Shown one piece after another: positions 23,613-27,927 of a stretch of DNA of 27,927 nt. The notes beneath the pieces were generated by a model, which did no database searches, had not been told where the DNA came from, and saw only the letters and a program-made list of their open reading frames with translations. Made by a program: the position numbers and the translations under genes. The stretch is taken from assembly GCA_029554925.1 (NCBI GenBank), contig JAKPUV010001195.1, forward strand, positions 1 through 27,927. The letters run 5' to 3'. Origin of the DNA: Candidatus Hydrogenedentota bacterium (GTDB lineage: Bacteria; Hydrogenedentota; Hydrogenedentia; Hydrogenedentales; CAITNO01). Positions within the stretch are counted from its first letter, which is position 1. The number at the start of each line of letters is the position of its first letter.

Positions 23613-24482
23613 ATGTTCAAGGGCTCCTATGTGGCGCTGGTGACGCCGTTCAAGCAGAACATGGAGGTGGACTTCGAGGCCTACGGCCGCCTCATTGACT
23701 TCCACCTGGAAAAGGGCACCGACGGCATCGTCCCGTGCGGCTGCACCGGCGAGGCCGCCACCCTCTCCCACGACGAGCAGAAGCGGTGCATCCGCTTCAC
23801 CGTCGAGCGCGTGGCCGGGCGCGTCCCCGTCGTCGCGGGCACCGGGTCCAACAACACCGCCGAGGCCGTCGGCCTCACGAAGTACGCCGCCGAGGCCGGC
23901 GCCGACGGCGCCCTCCTCATCACGCCCTACTACAACAAGCCCACGGCCGCCGGGCAGATCGCCCACTACCGGGCCGTGGCCGCCGCCGCCGACATCCCCA
24001 TCATGCTCTACAACGTGCCCGGCCGCACGGGCGTCAAGATGGAGCCCGCCACCGTCGCCGAGCTCAGCCGCACGCCGAACATCACGAGCATCAAGGAGGC
24101 CTGCGGCAGCGTGGACCAGGTCACGCAGATCATCAGCCTCTGCGGCATCACCGTCCTCTCCGGCGACGACAGCCTCACCCTGCCCATGATGGCCGTCGGC
24201 GCCACCGGCGTCGTGTCCGTCGCGGCCAATGTGGCCCCCGCCGAGGTCGCGGCCCTCTGCCGCCAGGCCGCCGCGGGCGACTACGCCGCCGCGCGCGAAA
24301 CCCATTACCGGCTCGCCGCCCTCTTCAAGGGCCTCTTCATCGAGACCAACCCCATGCCCGTCAAGGCGGCCCTCGCCCGCATGGGCCTCATCGAGAACGT
24401 CCTGCGCCTGCCCCTCGTCCCCCTGACTGAAAGCAAGCAGGGCGAGCTGGACCGCATTCTGAAGGACCTCTCCCTCCTCTGA
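23613..24482 (+). CDS. dapA: 4-hydroxy-tetrahydrodipicolinate synthase
   Basis: This enzyme condenses pyruvate with aspartate semialdehyde in the first committed step of lysine and diaminopimelate synthesis. It is a 289-residue TIM barrel with near-E. coli numbering: CTGEAATLSHDEQ (Thr45 region), Tyr106/107 (PYYNKP), Tyr133 (YNVPGRTG), Arg138 and the Schiff-base Lys161 (SIKEACG). Family length is about 290. A good ribosome binding site (AAAGGAAAGACGAGG) precedes the ATG. Placement directly after dnaB and before a bidirectional terminator suggests that it shares the rpsF-dnaB transcript at least in part. Confidence 0.96.
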   Translation: MFKGSYVALVTPFKQNMEVDFEAYGRLIDFHLEKGTDGIVPCGCTGEAATLSHDEQKRCIRFTVERVAGRVPVVAGTGSNNTAEAVGLTKYAAEAGADGALLITPYYNKPTAAGQIAHYRAVAAAADIPIMLYNVPGRTGVKMEPATVAELSRTPNITSIKEACGSVDQVTQIISLCGITVLSGDDSLTLPMMAVGATGVVSVAANVAPAEVAALCRQAAAGDYAAARETHYRLAALFKGLFIETNPMPVKAALARMGLIENVLRLPLVPLTESKQGELDRILKDLSLL

Positions 24483-24515
24483 TGACAATCCGCCCCCGAG
24501 CGGGATTTGGAAAAG

Positions 24516-24557
24516 ACGGCCTGCGGGGCGCGCCTTCGGGCGCGCCCCCTTCGCCGT
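24516..24557. terminator. Bidirectional terminator with UUCG loop
   Basis: GGGGCGCGCC at 24525-24534 and GGCGCGCCCC at 24539-24548 form a perfect ten-base-pair stem closed by TTCG, an extra-stable tetraloop. An outer pair (ACGGC at 24516-24520 with GCCGT at 24553-24557) extends it. On the minus strand it is followed by TTTT at 24511-24514. It therefore serves dapA from one side and the YhhN-like gene (stop codon at 24558) from the other. Confidence 0.85.
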
Positions 24558-25187
24558 TCACTGGGTTGAGGCGATGGTCCAGGCAAACCACGCCTGGGCG
24601 GCGTAGTACAGCGGCAGGCCCACGAGCCGGTTCACGAAACCGGGCCGCACGAAGCGGTCCCGCGCCACGAAGAAATCCGACGCGTAGAACAGCAGCGCCG
24701 CCGCCAGCAGCTCCAGGCTCCGCAGGTCGGCCACCGTGCCCGCCGCCAGCGCGACCATCAGCGTGATCACCGCCATGTACGCCAGCACGGGGACGCGCAT
24801 GTCGCCCAGGTGCGGCTTCAGATAACGCGCCACGCCCAGCGACACGGGCAGCGCCAGCGCCCCCCCGATGACGGCCCCCGCCGGTGCCACGCCCTGCACC
24901 AGGAACGCCGCGCAGTACGCCAGATGCGCGAGGAAGAACGCCGCCATCCCCATCAGGAAGATGTTGCGGTTGCGCGAGATCAGGAAGAAGTCCCCCCACC
25001 ACGAAAAGCCCAGCGCCGCCAGCATCACCAGCCCGTAGGCGCTGTGGAGCCCCCCCGCCGCCACCCCCAGGGCGATGAACCCCGTCGAGGCGACAATCTT
25101 GAACAGCCCGGCCGCGTGGTGCCCCAGCGGCTCCGAGGCCAGCATCAGCGCCAGCCCCACGGTCATCAGCAGGATGCAGAATGTCAT
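24558..25187 (-). CDS. YhhN/TMEM86-family membrane protein, possible lysoplasmalogenase
   Basis: This 209-residue protein has about eight hydrophobic segments and the two polar membrane motifs typical of the YhhN family: GDFFLISRNR at about 65-74 and SDFFVARDRF at about 169-178. Family members of known activity (human TMEM86B, a Legionella YhhN) hydrolyse the vinyl-ether bond of lysoplasmalogens. Activity in this protein is inferred. It is read from the ATG at 25187 with GGAGGG six bases upstream and follows deoC by 31 bases on the same strand, so the two probably share a transcript. Confidence 0.85.
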   Translation of the reverse strand: MTFCILLMTVGLALMLASEPLGHHAAGLFKIVASTGFIALGVAAGGLHSAYGLVMLAALGFSWWGDFFLISRNRNIFLMGMAAFFLAHLAYCAAFLVQGVAPAGAVIGGALALPVSLGVARYLKPHLGDMRVPVLAYMAVITLMVALAAGTVADLRSLELLAAALLFYASDFFVARDRFVRPGFVNRLVGLPLYYAAQAWFAWTIASTQ

Positions 25188-25218
25188 GACCCGCCCTCCA
25201 TCCGGCCCGTTCCCCGTC

Positions 25219-25890
25219 TCAGGCCGGGGTCTCCGGCCCCTCCAGAAGCATCGCCACGCCCGTGCTCGTGCCGATCACGTTCGCCCCCGCCTGCAGCATC
25301 ACCAGCGCGTCGCCCCACGTGCGCACGCCCCCGGCCGCCTTCACGCCCAGCCGGTCGCCCACCGCCTCCCGCATCAGCGCCACGTCCTCCGCCGTCGCCC
25401 CGCCGGGGCCGAACCCCGTCGCCGTCTTCACAAAAGCCGCCCCCGACCGCAGCGCCATCTCGCACACCATGACCTTCTCGTCCCGGCTCAGGCAGCCCGT
25501 CTCCAGGATCACCTTCAGCGAAACCCCCTTCACCGCCGCCGCCACCGCCGCGATCTCCCGCTCCACAAAGTCAGGATACCCCGACTTCAGCGCCCCGAGG
25601 TTGATCACCATGTCCAGCTCCCGCGCGCCGTTCTGCACCGCCTCCTTCGCCTCCTCCACCTTCATCCGCGCCGTCGCCGCCCCCAGCGGAAACGCCACGC
25701 ACGCGTCCACCAGCACATGCGTCTCCCGCAGCAGCTTCGCGCAGAACGTCACCCAGGCCGGGTTCACCGACACCGCGCGGAACCCGTGCTCCGCCGCCTC
25801 CGCGCACAGCTGCCGCACCTCCGCCTCCGTGGCGTGGGAGCGCAGCAGCGTATGGTCAATCCTCCGGGCCATGTCGGCGCGCGATATCAA
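25219..25890 (-). CDS. deoC: Deoxyribose-phosphate aldolase
   Basis: This cytosolic TIM barrel enzyme splits 2-deoxyribose 5-phosphate into glyceraldehyde 3-phosphate and acetaldehyde in deoxynucleoside breakdown. From the TTG at 25890 it has 223 residues, the normal bacterial length, and the catalytic set falls at Asp93 (ELDMVINLG), Schiff-base Lys155 (VKTATGF) and Lys184 (VKAAGGVRT). The TTG has GGGAG eight bases upstream. The ATG at 25872 lacks a ribosome binding site and would cut off the usual N-terminal residues before RRIDHTLL. It is the first gene of a minus-strand pair with the YhhN-family gene. Confidence 0.95.
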   Translation of the reverse strand: MISRADMARRIDHTLLRSHATEAEVRQLCAEAAEHGFRAVSVNPAWVTFCAKLLRETHVLVDACVAFPLGAATARMKVEEAKEAVQNGARELDMVINLGALKSGYPDFVEREIAAVAAAVKGVSLKVILETGCLSRDEKVMVCEMALRSGAAFVKTATGFGPGGATAEDVALMREAVGDRLGVKAAGGVRTWGDALVMLQAGANVIGTSTGVAMLLEGPETPA

Positions 25891-25940
25891 GGCAAGAACT
25901 CCCAAAAAACAGGGTTCATCCGCCCCCGTCACCCCGGCCC

Positions 25941-25949
25941 ATGATACCA
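25941..25949 (-). promoter_or_regulatory. Candidate -10 element for deoC
   Basis: On the minus strand TGGTATCAT resembles an extended -10. No clear -35 hexamer was seen. CCATGATA at 25939-25946 is the reverse complement of TATCATGG at 26013-26020, which holds the gltS -10 element, so the two divergent promoters carry mirror-image -10 regions. Confidence 0.35.
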
Positions 25950-25989
25950 CGAACCCTCCCGCCGCCGGAAACCGCCCCCCCGCCCGGCG

Positions 25990-26018
25990 TTGACTCACGC
26001 GGCCCGGCCCCCTATCAT
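25990..26018 (+). promoter_or_regulatory. Sigma-70-type promoter of the GltS-like gene
   Basis: TTGACT at 25990-25995 and TATCAT at 26013-26018 are exactly 17 bases apart. Transcription would start near 26025, leaving a leader of about 35 bases with AAAGGAG at 26043-26049. Confidence 0.75.
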
Positions 26019-26060
26019 GGCGGTGCGCGGCGGCGCGCGGCGAAAGGAGCGCGGTTGGAG

Positions 26061-27509
26061 ATGACCCTGGCCGAGGCGGCTGGAAAAGCGGCGGCGTCCC
26101 TGGTGGCGCTCGGCCTGCTGATGCTCGCGGGAGAGGCCCTTCTGGGGCGGGTCCGCGCGCTGCGCGCCCTGTTTCTGCCCGCCGCGGTGGTGTCGGGGGG
26201 GCTGGGGCTGCTGCTGGGGCCGCAGGTGCTGGGGGCGGCGGCGGCGTCGCTGCTGGGGGCGGGGCATCCGCTGGCCGGGGGGCTCTTCCCGGAGTGGGTG
26301 CCGGCCTTCTGGGCGGCCCTGCCCAAATTCCTGATCACGGTGGTCTTCGCGGGCCTGCTGCTCGGCGGGCCGATTCCCCCCGCGCGGGAGGTCTGGCGGC
26401 GGTCCGGCCCGCAGATTCTCCACGGGTACACCCTGGCCTTCGGCCAGTACGCCCTCGCCTTTCTCGTGGTGGTGCTGTTCCTGGCGCCGCGCCTCGGCGT
26501 GGACCCGTCCGCCGGGGCGCTGATCGAGATCGCCTTCACCGGCGGCCACGGCACGGCGGCGGGCATGGCGCCCAGTTTTGAGCTGGCCGGATTCCCCGAA
26601 GGGCGCGACCTGGCCCTGGGCCTCGCCACCGTGGGCATCGTGGCGGGTGTCGTGCTGGGCACACTCTACATTAACATAGCCGCCCGCACCGGCTGCGTTC
26701 CCCTGGCATGCCTTGAGGCCGCCGCCGCCCCGGAGGGGGAGTCCGCCGCCCCGGATGAGCCGGTGTGCGGCCCCGCGGACGGCGCCCAGGACGGCGGCGC
26801 GGACATCCTGACAATCCAGCTGGCCCTGCTCGCGCTGGCGGTGGCCGTGGGCTGGGCGCTCCGGGAGGGGCTGGTGCTGCTGGAGGCCCGCACCTGGGGC
26901 GCGTGGACGGAAACGCCGCTCATGCCCCTGGTTCCCCTGTTTCCCCTCGCCATGATCGGCGGCGTGGGGGTGCAGGTAGCCCTGGCGCGTCTGGGCCTGG
27001 GCGGTCTTGTGCACCGCGGGCTGTTGCACCGGGTCACCGGAGCGGCCCTCGACTTCCTAATTGCGGCCGCCCTGGCCACCGTGTCCCTCCGCGTGATCGG
27101 GGGGCACTGGGAGACCTTCGCGGTCCTGTCGCTCACCGGCCTCTGCTGGTCCGTGTTCGCCTTCTGGGTCATCGCCCCGCGCATGATCCCGGGGCGCTGG
27201 TTCGAGCGGGCCCTGGCCGACATGGGCCAGTCCACCGGCGTCGTGGCCACGGGGCTGCTGCTTCTGCGGGTCGCCGACCCCCGCAACCGCACCGGCGCCC
27301 TCGAGGCCTTCGGGTGCAAACAGCTCCTCTTCGAGCCCTTTGTTGGCGGCGGGCTGGTCACCGCGCTGTCGGTGCCCCTGACCGTCCAGTTCGGACCCCG
27401 GATCATGCTCCTCGCCACATCGGCCCTTACCCTGGCCGCCCTGTGCGGGGGGCTGTGGCTTGCGCGCGGGATTCGCCGCGCCGCCGAAACCGAAAGGAAC
27501 GCCCCATGA
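26061..27509 (+). CDS. gltS: GltS-family sodium/glutamate-type symporter
   Basis: This 482-residue membrane protein is read from the ATG at 26061; a TTG at 26055, five bases after AAAGGAG, is an alternative. It has about twelve hydrophobic segments in two halves. The first half carries [11 protein letters not shown] at 159-169, matching the GGHGTAA signature of GltS. The second carries VIGGHWE at 345-351 and [21 protein letters not shown], the re-entrant region of the family. The halves are joined by an acidic cytosolic linker (about 218-248) that is poorly conserved. Known members import glutamate with sodium. The substrate here is unproven because the family includes distant relatives, so the symbol is only a family guide. 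Confidence 0.85.
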   Translation: MTLAEAAGKAAASLVALGLLMLAGEALLGRVRALRALFLPAAVVSGGLGLLLGPQVLGAAAASLLGAGHPLAGGLFPEWVPAFWAALPKFLITVVFAGLLLGGPIPPAREVWRRSGPQILHGYTLAFGQYALAFLVVVLFLAPRLGVDPSAGALIEIAFTGGHGTAAGMAPSFELAGFPEGRDLALGLATVGIVAGVVLGTLYINIAARTGCVPLACLEAAAAPEGESAAPDEPVCGPADGAQDGGADILTIQLALLALAVAVGWALREGLVLLEARTWGAWTETPLMPLVPLFPLAMIGGVGVQVALARLGLGGLVHRGLLHRVTGAALDFLIAAALATVSLRVIGGHWETFAVLSLTGLCWSVFAFWVIAPRMIPGRWFERALADMGQSTGVVATGLLLLRVADPRNRTGALEAFGCKQLLFEPFVGGGLVTALSVPLTVQFGPRIMLLATSALTLAALCGGLWLARGIRRAAETERNAP

Positions 27510-27927
27510 GAACCGCCCTGATGGGGACCATCGTGCAGGCGCTGGCGGGCGCGGCGGCCGCCGCCCCGGCCGGACCCATGGGCGCGTGCGCCCATCGCGG
27601 CGATGTGCGCCACGCCCCCGAGAACACCCTGCCCGCCTTCCGGTCCGCCGTGGAGAAGGGCGCCCACATGATCGAGTTCGACGTGGCCGCCACGCGCGAC
27701 GGGAAACTGGTGCTGATGCACGACGCCACGGTGGACCGGACGACAGACGGCAAGGGCCGCGTGGACGCCCCCTCCTTCGACGGGGGAAATGCGCCCGGGT
27801 CGGCGGGAAAGGTGGGGGGGGCAAAAAGAAGGCCCTTTCGGGAGGCTGCGCGGGAAGAGTGCGGGCGCGGTGCGGAACCCGGAGTTTCCCGGAGACGACC
27901 CGGAGACGCGGGGTGTCGCGGGCTGTG
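27506..27927 (+). CDS. Glycerophosphodiester phosphodiesterase-like protein (3' partial)
   Basis: The ATG overlaps the gltS-like stop (ATGA). A weak signal peptide ([20 protein letters not shown]) leads into the GDPD fold: His30-Arg31 (AHRGD), Glu39 (PENTLPAF), Glu57 and Asp59 ([12 protein letters not shown]) and His72 ([15 protein letters not shown]). This metal-dependent TIM barrel hydrolyses glycerophosphodiesters to glycerol 3-phosphate and an alcohol. From about residue 87 (base 27764) the frame stays open, but family residues fade into Gly/Arg-rich sequence. The run GGGGAAATGCGCCCGGGTCG looks like a damaged copy of the usual LDAG-W-FAG region. The sequence may be of low quality or truly disrupted here. 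Confidence 0.8.
   Translation, partial: MRTALMGTIVQALAGAAAAAPAGPMGACAHRGDVRHAPENTLPAFRSAVEKGAHMIEFDVAATRDGKLVLMHDATVDRTTDGKGRVDAPSFDGGNAPGSAGKVGGAKRRPFREAAREECGRGAEPGVSRRRPGDAGCRGL

Noticed and set aside
21546..24488. A 980-codon open frame on the minus strand across rplI, dnaB and dapA
   Set aside because: It runs antisense to three clear genes. Its length reflects GC-rich third positions, which remove stop codons on the other strand; its Gly/Asp/Val/His/Glu-rich translation has no family likeness.
25941..26060. Upstream extension of the GltS-like protein from an ATG at 25941
   Set aside because: It would place the promoter at 25990-26018 and the Shine-Dalgarno sequence at 26043 inside the coding region and add a Pro/Arg-rich segment not found in the family.

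Overview
The window is a GC-rich stretch of a bacterial chromosome, almost all of it housekeeping genes. No rRNA, tRNA, CRISPR array, insertion sequence or phage gene was seen. The source looks like an uncultivated Gram-negative-type bacterium. It has lipoprotein and signal-peptide secretion, a dockerin-like repeat on a secreted peptidase, a split ribosomal alpha operon, and many GTG and TTG starts. This mix recalls lineages such as Hydrogenedentota or other PVC/FCB-neighbouring candidate phyla, but the assignment is an inference from gene style and not a phylogenetic result.

Region 1 (1-14730, all + strand) is the fused str-tail/S10/spc/alpha ribosomal supercluster: the tuf 3' end, rpsJ, rplC, rplD, rplW, rplB, rpsS, rplV, rpsC, rplP, rpmC, rpsQ, rplN, rplX, rplE, rpsN, rpsH, rplF, rplR, rpsE, rplO, secY, map, infA, rpsM, rpsK, rpoA, rplQ. 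Compared with the Escherichia or Bacillus order, rpmD (L30), adk, rpmJ (L36) and rpsD (S4) are missing from their usual slots. A hairpin and an extended -10 promoter lie between secY and map, which suggests that the alpha-like half (map to rplQ) can be transcribed on its own. A strong intrinsic terminator follows rplQ.

Region 2 (14786-17484, +) holds a sugar-phosphate isomerase/epimerase-like TIM barrel protein, a lipoprotein with a carboxypeptidase-regulatory-like beta domain, and a YhaM-type OB-HD exoribonuclease. It converges on a minus-strand secreted M14 zinc carboxypeptidase with a C-terminal dockerin-like repeat pair (17497-19038).

Region 3 (19150-24557, +) is the rpsF-ssb-rpsR-DUF2232-rplI-dnaB-dapA operon. 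It starts from a well-formed extended -10 promoter, has a hairpin leader and an 11-base match to the anti-Shine-Dalgarno sequence, and ends at a bidirectional UUCG-loop terminator. It combines 30S/50S proteins with the replicative helicase and single-strand binding protein.

Region 4 (24558-27927) has deoC and a YhhN-family membrane protein on the minus strand. Divergent from them on the plus strand are a GltS-family sodium/glutamate-type symporter and a glycerophosphodiester phosphodiesterase that runs off the window end. The last roughly 160 bases of that gene no longer read like the family.

I found no convincing new multi-gene system. The most unusual features are an SSB-like acidic tip (EDDVPF) on the DnaB helicase, encoded in the same operon as an SSB ending EDDIPF, and acidic or Arg-Gly low-complexity tails on S3, S6, L9 and RpoA.
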